Of a stretch of 64,000 bases of DNA, positions 42,007-50,496 are shown one piece after another (position 1 is the stretch's first letter; each line of letters begins with the position of its first letter). The stretch comes from Dactylosporangium roseum (lineage in GTDB: Bacteria > Actinomycetota > Actinomycetes > Mycobacteriales > Micromonosporaceae). Location: positions 4,827,001 to 4,891,000 of the forward strand of contig NZ_CP073721.1 in assembly GCF_025264685.1 (NCBI RefSeq), in the 5' to 3' direction. Under the pieces are notes generated by a model that did no database searches, was not told where the DNA came from, and saw nothing but the letters and a program-made list of their open reading frames with translations. The position numbers were made by a program, and so were the translations under genes.

Positions 42007-43401
42007 TCACCACCCGGTCGACGGCGCCTCCAGGTGGACGACCTTCGTCACCGTCATCTCGTCGAGCAGCTCGGGGCCGTAGCCGAAGCCCTGGCCGCTG
42101 CCCCGGCGGGGATGCGCCGCGCCGCCGGGCGCTCCGCCGAAGGCGGCGTTGACCTTGACGGTACCGACGGGAAGCTCGCGCCAGGCCCGCTGCGCGTGGC
42201 TCATCGAGCCGGTCAGGACCGTGGCCGCCAGGCCGTAGGCGGAACGGCGGGCACGGGTGAGGGCCTCGTCGAACGAGTCGACCACGACGACGGGCGCGAC
42301 CGGGCCGAACGTCTCCTCGGCCACGACGGCCATGTCGTCGGTGCAGCCGGCCAGGACCGTGGGCGGGTAGTGGGCACCCGGACCGTCGGGGATCACACCG
42401 CCGGTGAGCACCCCGGCACCGGCCGCGGCCGCGGCGCTCACCTGGGCGTGCACGGCGTCGCGGTGCCGGCGGTCGACCAGCGGCCCGATCGGGAAGCGCT
42501 CCGCCGCCGCCACGAGCGCGTCGAGGAACGGCCGCGCGACGTCGCGGTGCACGTACAGACGCTCGACCGCGACGCAGATCTGCCCCGAGTTGGCGAACGC
42601 ACCGACCGCCGCCTGCTGCGCGGCCCACGCCGGGTCGACGCCGGCGTCGACGATCAGCGGGTCGCTGCCGCCGTTCTCCAGCAGGGCCTTGGCCCCGGTC
42701 CGCGCCGTCGCGAGGGCGATCGCGCGGCCGGTCGCGGTGGCGCCGACGTGCGCGACGACGTCGACCTCGGCGCCGGCGAGGGCGGCACCGGCCGTACCAC
42801 CGCCGGAGAGCATCGACAGCACAGCGGGCGGGAAGTGCGGAGCGAGCAGCCGGGTGAGGAGCCAACCGGTGGCCGGGGCGCGCTCGCTGGGCTTGTAGAC
42901 CACGGTGTTGCCGGTGACCAGCGCGGCGCCGAGGAGCCCGCACGAGACGGCGACCGGGTCGTTCCACGGGGTGACGGCGGCGACGACGCCCCGCGGCTGG
43001 TGCACCATCAGGTCGACGGCGCCGGGGTCACCGGCGAGGGCACGGCCGCCGTGCAACTGACCGAGTTCGGCGTACTGCCGCAGCGTCCCGACCCCGGCCG
43101 CGACGGATTCGGCCGCACCGTCGACGGGCTTGCCCATCTCCGCCGACATCGTGCGGGCGAGTTCGTCCGTGCCCTGGTCGAGCGCGTCCGCCGCGGCGCG
43201 CAGGGCCGCCGCGCGGGCCGCCGGTGCCGTCGCGGCCCAGCCGGGTTGCGCGTCGCGGGCCGCCTTCACCGCCGCCGCGACGTCGGCCGCGGACGCCTCG
43301 GGCACCGCGCTGACCCGGCTGCCGTCGTGCGGGCCGACGACCTCGAAGGACGCCGTTGCGGGAACCCAGACGCCCCCGACGAGCTGCTGAACCTCGTGCA
43401 T
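42007..43401 (-). CDS. Aldehyde dehydrogenase family protein
   Basis: An NAD(P)-dependent aldehyde dehydrogenase of 464 residues. VTPWNDPV near 142 and VYKPSERAP near 169 match the cofactor site. The Glu general base lies in LLENGGSDPLIV near 244, and the catalytic Cys in FANSGQICVAVERLYVH near 278. It ends in the EMTVTKVVHLE region. The start is ATG 43401. It is divergent from the heptose cluster and probably separate from it. The aldehyde is unknown. Confidence 0.9.
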   Translation of the reverse strand: MHEVQQLVGGVWVPATASFEVVGPHDGSRVSAVPEASAADVAAAVKAARDAQPGWAATAPAARAAALRAAADALDQGTDELARTMSAEMGKPVDGAAESVAAGVGTLRQYAELGQLHGGRALAGDPGAVDLMVHQPRGVVAAVTPWNDPVAVSCGLLGAALVTGNTVVYKPSERAPATGWLLTRLLAPHFPPAVLSMLSGGGTAGAALAGAEVDVVAHVGATATGRAIALATARTGAKALLENGGSDPLIVDAGVDPAWAAQQAAVGAFANSGQICVAVERLYVHRDVARPFLDALVAAAERFPIGPLVDRRHRDAVHAQVSAAAAAGAGVLTGGVIPDGPGAHYPPTVLAGCTDDMAVVAEETFGPVAPVVVVDSFDEALTRARRSAYGLAATVLTGSMSHAQRAWRELPVGTVKVNAAFGGAPGGAAHPRRGSGQGFGYGPELLDEMTVTKVVHLEAPSTGW

Positions 43402-43447
43402 GTCGAACCGGCATGCCCAGCCCGGACCGCGCCAAACGCGAATCACG

Positions 43448-43477
43448 TCGCTTTGATTGTCGAAGCGATTTTGATTG
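43448..43477. promoter_or_regulatory. Direct and inverted repeats upstream of the heptose operon
   Basis: TTTGATTG occurs twice (43452-43459 and 43470-43477), 18 bases apart. TCGCTT (43448-43453) and AAGCGA (43463-43468) form an inverted repeat around the first copy. The stretch is unusually AT-rich for this genome and lies between divergent starts, 32 bases before the carbamoyltransferase gene. It is probably a regulator site or promoter element. Confidence 0.5.
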
Positions 43478-43508
43478 GCCGCCGCTCTGCCGGGTAGGCC
43501 AGCCGGAC

Positions 43509-45149
43509 ATGAAGGTGCTCGGGATCAACGCGATCTTCCACGACCCGGCCGCGGCGCTCGTCGTGGACGGCACGACCGTCGCCGCCGCCGAGGAGGAGCG
43601 GTTCAGCCGGCGCAAGCACGGCAAGCGGCCCGTGCCGTTCTCGGCGTGGGAACTGCCCGAACTCGCCGCGGCGTGGTGCCTGCGGTCGGCCGGGCTGCGT
43701 CCGGAGGACCTGGACGCGGTCGCGTACTCGTTCGACCCGGCGCTGTGCCGGGACCTCGCCGCGATGGGCGTCGCCGACCCGTGGGACGACCTGCGGGTCG
43801 ACTACGCGCGGCGGGCGCCGCAGTTCCTCGCCGAGGCGCTGCCCGGCCTCGACCCGCAACAGGTCCGGTTCGTGCCGCACCACGTCGCGCACGCCGCCTC
43901 GGCCGGGCTCGCGGTCGCGGAGGACTCGGCGGTGCTGGTCCTCGACGGGCGCGGCGAGGTCGCCAGCCACCTCGCCGGGGTCTACCGCGGCGGCGTCCTG
44001 GAGACGCTGGCCGCGCAGCGACTGCCGCACTCGCTCGGCCTGCTGTACGAGGACCTGACCCGGCATCTCGGGTTCCTGCACTCCAGCGACGAGTACAAGG
44101 TGATGGCCCTGGCCTCGTACGGGCGGCCGCGGTTCCTGCCGGAGCTGCGCGAACTCGTACGCGCCACCGGCGACGGCGGGTTCCGGGTGGACCGCGTCGA
44201 CTGGTCGGCGCTGACCAAGCCGCGCACCGCCGACGGCGAGATGACCGGCGACCACGCGGATCTCGCCGCGAGCGTGCAGACCCGGCTCGAGGAGGTGCTG
44301 CTCGACCTGGTCCGCTGGGTGTACGACGCGGCCGGCGGCCCGGCGACGCTCACGATGGCCGGCGGTGTCGCCCTCAACTGCGTCGCCAACGCGCGGATCG
44401 CCGCCGAGGGGCCGTTCCGGCGGGTGTGGGTGCAGCCGGCGGCCGGTGACGCAGGCACGGCGCTCGGTGCCGCGCTGAACGTGTCCGGCCGCCCGCTGGA
44501 GCCGATGCGCGGTGCCGACCTCGGCCGCGGCTGGACCGACGAGGAGCTGGAGGCCGAGCTGCGCCGGGCCGCGCTGCCGTACACGCGGCCCGTGTCGATC
44601 GCCGCCGAGGCCGCCGAGGTGCTGGCCCGCAACGGGATCGTCGCCTGGTTCCAGGGGCGCGGCGAGTACGGGCCGCGCGCGCTCGGGCACCGGTCGCTGC
44701 TCGCGCATCCGGGCGACGCCGACACCACGGCCCGGATGAACGACGTCAAGGGACGCGAGCAGTTCCGCCCGATCGCGCCGATGGTCCGCGCCGAACGGTT
44801 CGCCGACCTCTTCGAGGGGGTCTTCCCCAGCCCGTACATGCTGTTCGTGCACCGGGTCCGTCCTGAGTGGAGGGACCGGATCCCGGCCGTGGTCCACGTC
44901 GACGGCACCGCGCGGGTGCAGACCGTCGACCGGGCCGGCGAGCCGCTCGTCGCGGCGATGCTCGCCGAGTTCGAGCGCCGCACCGGCCTGCCCGTCGTGG
45001 TGAACACGTCGCTGAACACCGCCGGGCGGCCGATGGTCGACACGCCGCGCGAGGCGATGGAGCTGTTCGGCTCCGCGCCGGTGGACCTGCTGGCGATCGG
45101 GCCGTTCGCCGTCCACCGCGGCACCGCGTTCGGCGGGCCAGGGCGGTGA
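43509..45149 (+). CDS. Carbamoyltransferase (NodU/CmcH family)
   Basis: A 546-residue enzyme that transfers a carbamoyl group from carbamoyl phosphate via carbamoyl-AMP to a hydroxyl. The N-terminal Kae1-like domain has GINAIFHDPAAALVVDG at 5-21, HHVAHAASA near 119-127 (metal-binding His) and GGVALNCVANARI near 280. The C-terminal domain contains RGEYGPRALGHRSLLA near 385 and NTSLNTAGRPMVDTP near 498-512. The start is ATG 43509. It is the first gene of a nine-gene operon that makes and transfers a heptose, so the likely acceptor is a sugar hydroxyl. This is inference from context. Confidence 0.9.
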   Translation: MKVLGINAIFHDPAAALVVDGTTVAAAEEERFSRRKHGKRPVPFSAWELPELAAAWCLRSAGLRPEDLDAVAYSFDPALCRDLAAMGVADPWDDLRVDYARRAPQFLAEALPGLDPQQVRFVPHHVAHAASAGLAVAEDSAVLVLDGRGEVASHLAGVYRGGVLETLAAQRLPHSLGLLYEDLTRHLGFLHSSDEYKVMALASYGRPRFLPELRELVRATGDGGFRVDRVDWSALTKPRTADGEMTGDHADLAASVQTRLEEVLLDLVRWVYDAAGGPATLTMAGGVALNCVANARIAAEGPFRRVWVQPAAGDAGTALGAALNVSGRPLEPMRGADLGRGWTDEELEAELRRAALPYTRPVSIAAEAAEVLARNGIVAWFQGRGEYGPRALGHRSLLAHPGDADTTARMNDVKGREQFRPIAPMVRAERFADLFEGVFPSPYMLFVHRVRPEWRDRIPAVVHVDGTARVQTVDRAGEPLVAAMLAEFERRTGLPVVVNTSLNTAGRPMVDTPREAMELFGSAPVDLLAIGPFAVHRGTAFGGPGR

Positions 45150-46159
45150 CCGGGGCGGTGACCGGGGTCAGCATCGTCGTGCCGACCCTCGGCCGACCGA
45201 GCCTGCGGGCGCTGCTGGCGGCGCTCGGGGACGCACCGTCCACTGTGGAGATCATGGTGGTCGACGACCGCCCGGACCGGGCCGTCGCGCTGCCGGTGCC
45301 GCCGGCGGTGAAGGTCCTCACCGGCCGCGCGGCCGGCCCGGCCGCGGCGCGCAACATCGGCTGGCGGGCCGCGCGCCACGAGTGGGTGGCGTTCCTGGAC
45401 GACGACGTCCTGCCCTCGGCGACCTGGTACGCCGACCTGCTGGCCGACCTCGGCCCGGCGCCGCGCGGCGTCGGCGGTGTCCAGGGCCGGGTCCGGGTGC
45501 CGCTGCCGCCCGGGCGCCCGACCGACTGGGAACGGGTGACCGCGGGCCTCGCCGACGGTGCGTGGCTGACGGCGGACATGGCCTACCGCCGGGCGGCCCT
45601 CGACGCGGCCGGCGGTTTCGACGAGCGGTTCCCGCGCGCGTTCCGGGAGGACGCCGAGCTGGCCTACCGGGTCCGGCTGGCCGGCTGGCGCCTCGAGCGC
45701 GGCCGGCGCACCGTCACGCACCCGGCGCGCCGCGAGAGCATGTGGGTGAGCGTGCGCACGCAGCGCGGCAACGCCGACGACGCGTTGCTGCGGCGGTTGT
45801 ACGGGCCGGGCTGGCGGACCCTGCTCGAGGTGCCGCGGGGCCGGCGCCGGCGGCATGCCCTCGTCGCGGCGGCCGGCGCGCTCACGGCCGTGGCACTCGC
45901 CGGACGATCCCTGACGGCCCGCCGCGCGCCCGTCGCGGCGCGGCGGCTCGGTCGCACGGCGGCGGTGGCGGGTGCCGCGTGGGCGCTCGGCACCGCGGAG
46001 TTCGCCGCGGCCCGGATCGCGCCCGGCCCGCGCTCCCCCGGCGAGGTCGGCCGGATGGTGGTAACCAGCGTCGTCATCCCGCCGGTGGCAATCGCGCACT
46101 GGCTGCGCGGCCGGGTCCGCTGGCGCGCGGCGAGGCCCTGGACCGGTGGTGCGGCATGA
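45146..46159 (+). CDS. Family 2 glycosyltransferase
   Basis: A 337-residue GT-A fold transferase. It begins VSIVVPTLGRPSLRALL, has nucleotide-binding EIMVVDDRPD near 35-44 and the metal-binding FLDDDVLP near 88-95. GGFDERFPRAFREDAELAYRV near 155 carries the ED catalytic region. After residue 235 the C-terminus contains two to three weak hydrophobic stretches that may touch the membrane. GTG 45146 overlaps the previous stop (GTGA). It is probably one of the transferases that assemble the operon product. Confidence 0.88.
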   Translation: MTGAVTGVSIVVPTLGRPSLRALLAALGDAPSTVEIMVVDDRPDRAVALPVPPAVKVLTGRAAGPAAARNIGWRAARHEWVAFLDDDVLPSATWYADLLADLGPAPRGVGGVQGRVRVPLPPGRPTDWERVTAGLADGAWLTADMAYRRAALDAAGGFDERFPRAFREDAELAYRVRLAGWRLERGRRTVTHPARRESMWVSVRTQRGNADDALLRRLYGPGWRTLLEVPRGRRRRHALVAAAGALTAVALAGRSLTARRAPVAARRLGRTAAVAGAAWALGTAEFAAARIAPGPRSPGEVGRMVVTSVVIPPVAIAHWLRGRVRWRAARPWTGGAA

Positions 46160-47727
46160 GGCTCTTCGACGCGGTGTTGTTCGACCGGGACGGGACGCTG
46201 GTCGAGGACGTGCCCTACAACGGGGATCCGGCGCTCGTCACGCCGGTGCCCGGAGCGCGGGAGGCCCTCGACCGGCTGCGCGCCGCCGGCCTGCGGCTCG
46301 GGGTCGTCTCGAACCAGTCCGGCCTGGCCCGCGGCCGGTTCACCGGCGCCGACCTGCGTGCCGTGCACGCCCGGATCGAGGAACTGCTCGGCCCGTTCGA
46401 CACGTGGCAGGTCTGCCCGCACGACGAGACGGCCGGCTGCCGGTGCCGCAAACCGGCGCCCGGCCTGGTCCTCGCCGCCGCCGCCGCGCTCGGCACCGGC
46501 CCGCGGCGGTGTGTCGTCGTCGGCGACATCGGGCGGGACATGGACGCGGCGCTCGCCGCCGGGGCCGCCGGCCTGCTCGTACCGACCCCGGTGACCCTGC
46601 CCGCCGAGGTCGCGGCCGCGCCGGCCGTCGCGCCGACGCTCGCCGAGGCCGTCGACACGATCCTGCGCCGCCAGCGACTGCACCTGCCGGCGCCGCCGCC
46701 GCCGCGCCGGCCCCGCACCGTGCTCGTCGTCCGGTCCGACTCGGCCGGCGACGTCCTGGTCACCGGGCCGGCGATCCGCGCGGTCGCCGCGGCGGCCGAG
46801 CGGGTCGTCATGCTCTGCGGGCCCCGTGGCCGGGCCGCCGCCGAGCTGCTGCCCGGCGTGGACGAGCTCGTCGAGTGGCAGTTGCCCTGGATCGACCCGG
46901 CGCCCGACCCCGTCGACCCGGCGGAGGTCGCCGCGATGACCGCCCGGCTCGCCGCCGTCGGCGCCGACGAGGCGGTCGTGTTCACGTCCTTCCACCAGTC
47001 CGCGCTCCCGCTCGCCCTGCTGCTGCGGCTCGCCGGGGTCGGCCGGATCAGCGCGATCAGCGACGACTACCCGGGTTCGCTGCTCGACGTCCGCCACCGC
47101 GTCCCGGCCGGCATCCCCGAGCCGGAGCGCGCGCTGTCGCTGGCCGCCGCGGCCGGGTTCGCGCCGCCGGCCGGCGACGACCTGCGGCTGCGGATCCGGC
47201 CGGTGACCCTCGACGAGCCAGCCGGCACCGGCGACGGGCCGTACGTCGTGGTGCACCCGGGCACGTCGGTCGAGGCGCGCGGCTGCCCGCCCGAGCTGGG
47301 CGCGCGGATCGTCCGGGCGCTCGCCGCGGCCGGGCACCGGGTGCTCGTCACCGGGTCGCCGGACGAGAAGGACCGCACGGCGGCGGTCGCCGGCGACGTC
47401 GGCGTCGACCTCGGCGGCGCCACCGACCTCGCCGGGCTCGCCCGCGTCGTCGCCGGCGCCGCCTGCGTCGTGGTCGGCAACACCGGCCCCACGCACGTCG
47501 CCGCCGCCGTCGGCACCCCGGTGGTGAGCCTGTTCGCGCCGACCGTCCCTTTCGGACAGTGGGGGCCGTTCCGGGTGCCGGTCGTCCGGCTCGGCGACGC
47601 CGGGGCGCCCTGCCGGGACAGCCGCGCCGCCCGGTGCCCGGTCCCCGGTCACCCGTGCCTGTCCGGCATCGACCCGGCGGACGTCGTCGCCGCCGTGCGT
47701 ACCCTCACCGAACGGAGCACGGCATGA
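46156..47727 (+). CDS. Fusion of GmhB-like HAD phosphatase and family 9 glycosyltransferase
   Basis: A 523-residue two-domain protein. Residues 1-175 form a HAD-IIIA phosphatase with DRDGT at 10-14, SNQSGLARG near 54 and zinc ligands in CPHDETAGCRC near 90-100, as in D-glycero-manno-heptose 1,7-bisphosphate 7-phosphatase (GmhB). Residues 190-523 form a GT9 heptosyltransferase-like domain: VVRSDSAGDVLVTGPAIRAV, VVHPGTSVEARGCPPE near 370, and GNTGPTHVAAAVGTPVVSLFAP near 442-463. A Pro-rich linker joins them near 180. The fusion couples a step of heptose donor synthesis with transfer. ATG 46156 overlaps the previous stop. Confidence 0.9.
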   Translation: MRLFDAVLFDRDGTLVEDVPYNGDPALVTPVPGAREALDRLRAAGLRLGVVSNQSGLARGRFTGADLRAVHARIEELLGPFDTWQVCPHDETAGCRCRKPAPGLVLAAAAALGTGPRRCVVVGDIGRDMDAALAAGAAGLLVPTPVTLPAEVAAAPAVAPTLAEAVDTILRRQRLHLPAPPPPRRPRTVLVVRSDSAGDVLVTGPAIRAVAAAAERVVMLCGPRGRAAAELLPGVDELVEWQLPWIDPAPDPVDPAEVAAMTARLAAVGADEAVVFTSFHQSALPLALLLRLAGVGRISAISDDYPGSLLDVRHRVPAGIPEPERALSLAAAAGFAPPAGDDLRLRIRPVTLDEPAGTGDGPYVVVHPGTSVEARGCPPELGARIVRALAAAGHRVLVTGSPDEKDRTAAVAGDVGVDLGGATDLAGLARVVAGAACVVVGNTGPTHVAAAVGTPVVSLFAPTVPFGQWGPFRVPVVRLGDAGAPCRDSRAARCPVPGHPCLSGIDPADVVAAVRTLTERSTA

Positions 47728-48671
47728 ACATCCTGCTATGGCACGTCCACGGCTCCTGGACGACCGCGTTCGTCCAGGGCAAGCACCGGTACCTCGTGCC
47801 GGTGACCGAGGACCGCGGGCCGTGGGGCCGCGGCCGGGCCCGCACCTACCCGTGGCCCGACACCGTCGAGGAGGTGACCCCGGACCGGTTGCCCGCCGCC
47901 GACGTCGACGTCGTGGTCGTGCAGCGCCCCGAGGAGCTCGCGCTGCTGGACGAGTGGGCGCCGGGCCGGTGGTGGCCGAAGGTGTACGTGGAGCACAACA
48001 CCCCCAAGGGCGACGTGCCGGACACCCGACATCCGATGGCCGCCCGCGACGACCTGCTCGTCGTCCACGTCACGCACTTCAACGAGCTGTTCTGGGACTG
48101 CGGCGGCACCCGTACGGCCGTCGTGGAGCACGGCGTCGTCGAGCCCGGCGTGCGCTACCGCGGTGACCTCGAACGGCTGGCCGTCGTCACCAACGAGCCG
48201 GTGCGCCGCGGCCGGGTCACCGGCACCGACCTCGTGCCGCGCTTCGCCGCGGTGGCGCCGCTGGACGTGTTCGGCATGGGCGTGCGCGATCTCGACGGCG
48301 ACCGGATCCGCGCCCACGAGGACCCGCCGCAGGCCGCCATGCACCGTGAACTCGCCCGCCGCCGCGCCTACCTGCACCTGTGCCGGTGGACGTCGCTCGG
48401 GCTGAGCCTCATCGAGGCGATGACGATCGGGCTGCCGGTCGTCGCGCTGGCCACCACCGAGGCCGTCGAGGCCGTGCCGGCCGGCGCGGGCATCCTCTCG
48501 ACCCGCGTCGACACGCTCGTCGACGCGGCGCACTGGCTCATCGAAGCGCCGGAGGAGGCGCGTCGCATCGGCGCCGCCGGGCGCGCGGCCGCGCTCGCCC
48601 GGTACGGGCTGGACCGTTTTCTCGCCGACTGGGACCACCTGCTGGAGGAGGAGCTATGCGCATCGCGATGA
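47724..48671 (+). CDS. Glycosyltransferase (GT-B type)
   Basis: A 315-residue protein. It starts MNILLWHVHGSW, has YVEHNTPKG near 90-98 and the C-terminal pattern LCRWTSLGLSLIEAMTIGLPVVALATTEAVEAVP near 220-253, which is the donor-binding region of GT4-like transferases. HFNELFWDCGGT lies in the middle. ATG 47724 overlaps the previous stop, and this gene overlaps the next by 16 bases. The acceptor is unknown. Confidence 0.82.
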   Translation: MNILLWHVHGSWTTAFVQGKHRYLVPVTEDRGPWGRGRARTYPWPDTVEEVTPDRLPAADVDVVVVQRPEELALLDEWAPGRWWPKVYVEHNTPKGDVPDTRHPMAARDDLLVVHVTHFNELFWDCGGTRTAVVEHGVVEPGVRYRGDLERLAVVTNEPVRRGRVTGTDLVPRFAAVAPLDVFGMGVRDLDGDRIRAHEDPPQAAMHRELARRRAYLHLCRWTSLGLSLIEAMTIGLPVVALATTEAVEAVPAGAGILSTRVDTLVDAAHWLIEAPEEARRIGAAGRAAALARYGLDRFLADWDHLLEEELCASR

Positions 48672-49885
48672 TCTCGGAGCACGCCAGCCCGCTGGCGGCG
48701 CTCGGCGGCGAGGACGCCGGCGGTCAGAACACGCACGTGGCGGAGCTGTCCACGGCACTGGCCGACCTGGGCCACGAGGTGCGCGTCTACACCCGGCGCG
48801 ACGCGACCTCCCTGCCACCGGCGGCGGTGATGCGTGACGGGGTGACGGTCGTGCACGTGCCGGCCGGCCCGGCACGTGCGTTGCCCAAGGACGCGCTGCT
48901 GCCCTACATGGGCGACTTCGGCCGGTGGCTGGGGGCGCAGTGGGACCGCGACCCGTGGGTGCCCGACGTCGTGCACGCCCACTTCTGGATGAGCGGCCTC
49001 GCGGCGATCACCGCCGCACCGGACCGCGGGATCCCCGTCGTCCAGACGTACCACGCCCTCGGCACCGTCAAACGCCGCCACCAGGGTGGCGCGGACACCA
49101 GCCCGCCGCAGCGGATCGGCTTCGAGCGGCGCATCGGCCGGACCGTCGACCGGGTCGTCGCGCAGTGCCAGGAGGAGATCGCCGAACTGGTGCGGATGGG
49201 CGTGCCCCGGCGCCGGATCGTGCTCATCCCCTCCGGGGTCGACGGGACCCGCTTCTCCCCCGACGGGCCCGTGGCACCGCGGCCGGCCGGGGTGCCACGG
49301 ATCCTGTCCGTCGGGCGCCTGGTCGAGCGCAAGGGGTTCGCCGAGCTGATCCGGACGCTGCCGCTGGTGCCGGGCGCGGAGTGCGTCGTCGTCGGCGGGC
49401 CGCCCGCCGCCGACCTGGGCAGCGATCCGGAGGCGCGGCGGCTCTCGCGGGTCGCGGCCGAGGCGGGCGTCGCCGGCCGGGTGCACCTCGCCGGTCAGGT
49501 GCCGCCGGCGCTGATGCCCGAGTGGTACCGCTCGGCGGACGTGGTCGCGGCGGTGCCCTGGTACGAACCGTTCGGGCTGACACCGCTGGAGGCGATGGCG
49601 TGCGGGCGGCCGGTCGTCGCCACCGCCGTCGGCGGGCTCGTCGACACCGTCGTCGACCGCGTGACCGGCGACCTCGTGCCGCCGCACGACCCTCGGGCCC
49701 TCGGCACGACGCTGCGCCGGCTCCTGGACGACGACCTGCGGCGGCTGGCCTACGGCGCCGCGGCGCTGGACCGGGCCCGCCGCTGCTACTCGTGGCAGCG
49801 CGCCGCGGGCCAGCTCGAGGTCGTGTACGCGGCCGTCGGCGCCACCGCGGGACAGCGCCGGACGAGCGAGGCGGTGGCCGGATGA
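48656..49885 (+). CDS. Family 4 glycosyltransferase
   Basis: A 409-residue GT-B fold transferase of the GT4 family. The N-terminus has GGEDAGGQNTHVAELSTAL near 17-35 and VDVVHAHFWMSG-type sequence near 100. The C-terminal domain has PSGVDGTRFSP near 197, ILSVGRLVERKGFAELI near 222-238 and the conserved EPFGLTPLEAMACGRPVVA near 303-321. It resembles the sucrose-phosphate synthase/D-inositol-3-phosphate glycosyltransferase-like group. The start is ATG 48656 after a strong GGAGGAGGAG. Confidence 0.88.
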   Translation: MRIAMISEHASPLAALGGEDAGGQNTHVAELSTALADLGHEVRVYTRRDATSLPPAAVMRDGVTVVHVPAGPARALPKDALLPYMGDFGRWLGAQWDRDPWVPDVVHAHFWMSGLAAITAAPDRGIPVVQTYHALGTVKRRHQGGADTSPPQRIGFERRIGRTVDRVVAQCQEEIAELVRMGVPRRRIVLIPSGVDGTRFSPDGPVAPRPAGVPRILSVGRLVERKGFAELIRTLPLVPGAECVVVGGPPAADLGSDPEARRLSRVAAEAGVAGRVHLAGQVPPALMPEWYRSADVVAAVPWYEPFGLTPLEAMACGRPVVATAVGGLVDTVVDRVTGDLVPPHDPRALGTTLRRLLDDDLRRLAYGAAALDRARRCYSWQRAAGQLEVVYAAVGATAGQRRTSEAVAG

Positions 49886-50496
49886 ACCCGCTCGACGCCC
49901 ACCTCACCGCGCTGGCCGCGGCCATCGTCCCGTTCCGCGGGGCCGCCGGGCGCCTGGAGCGCTGGGGCACGCAGCTCGCCTGGACCCTCGGCCAGGGCGG
50001 CCGGCTGCTCGTCGCCGGCAACGGCGGCAGCGCCGCCGAGGCCCAGCACCTCGCCGCCGAGCTCGTCGGCAGGCTCCGCGACGACCGCACCCCGCTGTCC
50101 GCGATCGCGCTGTGCGCGGACTCGTCCGCGGTGACGGCGATCAGCAACGACTACGGCTACGAGGAGGTGTTCGCCCGGCAGGTGCGCGGGCACGGCCGTC
50201 CCGGCGACATCCTCGTCACGATGTCGACGAGCGGGCGCAGCCGCAATCTGCTCGCCGCCGTCGAGGCCGCCCGTACGGCCGGGATGCGGACCTGGGCGCT
50301 CACCGGCCCGGCGCCGAACCCGCTCGCCCAGGCCGCCGACGAGGCGATCGCCTGCCCATCGGACGACAGCCAGGTCGTCCAGGAGCTGCACCTGGTGTCG
50401 GTGCACGTGCTGTGCGAGCACGTCGACCGCACCCTGCCCGCGGTGCCGGAGGCCGGCGGCCGCCCTTTCGCGCGAACGGAGCTGGTGCTGTCATGA
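49882..50496 (+). CDS. gmhA: Sedoheptulose 7-phosphate isomerase (SIS domain)
   Basis: A 204-residue SIS-domain protein matching GmhA, which converts sedoheptulose 7-phosphate to D-glycero-D-manno-heptose 7-phosphate. Motifs: GNGGSAAEAQHLAAELVGR near 47-65 (phosphate-binding Ser and active-site Glu), STSGRSRNLL near 114-123 and QVVQELHLVSVHVLCEHVD near 165-183 with the metal-binding Gln/His. The ATG overlaps the previous stop by four bases. With the HldE and GmhB domains nearby, the assignment as the first heptose step is firm. Confidence 0.92.
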   Translation: MNPLDAHLTALAAAIVPFRGAAGRLERWGTQLAWTLGQGGRLLVAGNGGSAAEAQHLAAELVGRLRDDRTPLSAIALCADSSAVTAISNDYGYEEVFARQVRGHGRPGDILVTMSTSGRSRNLLAAVEAARTAGMRTWALTGPAPNPLAQAADEAIACPSDDSQVVQELHLVSVHVLCEHVDRTLPAVPEAGGRPFARTELVLS

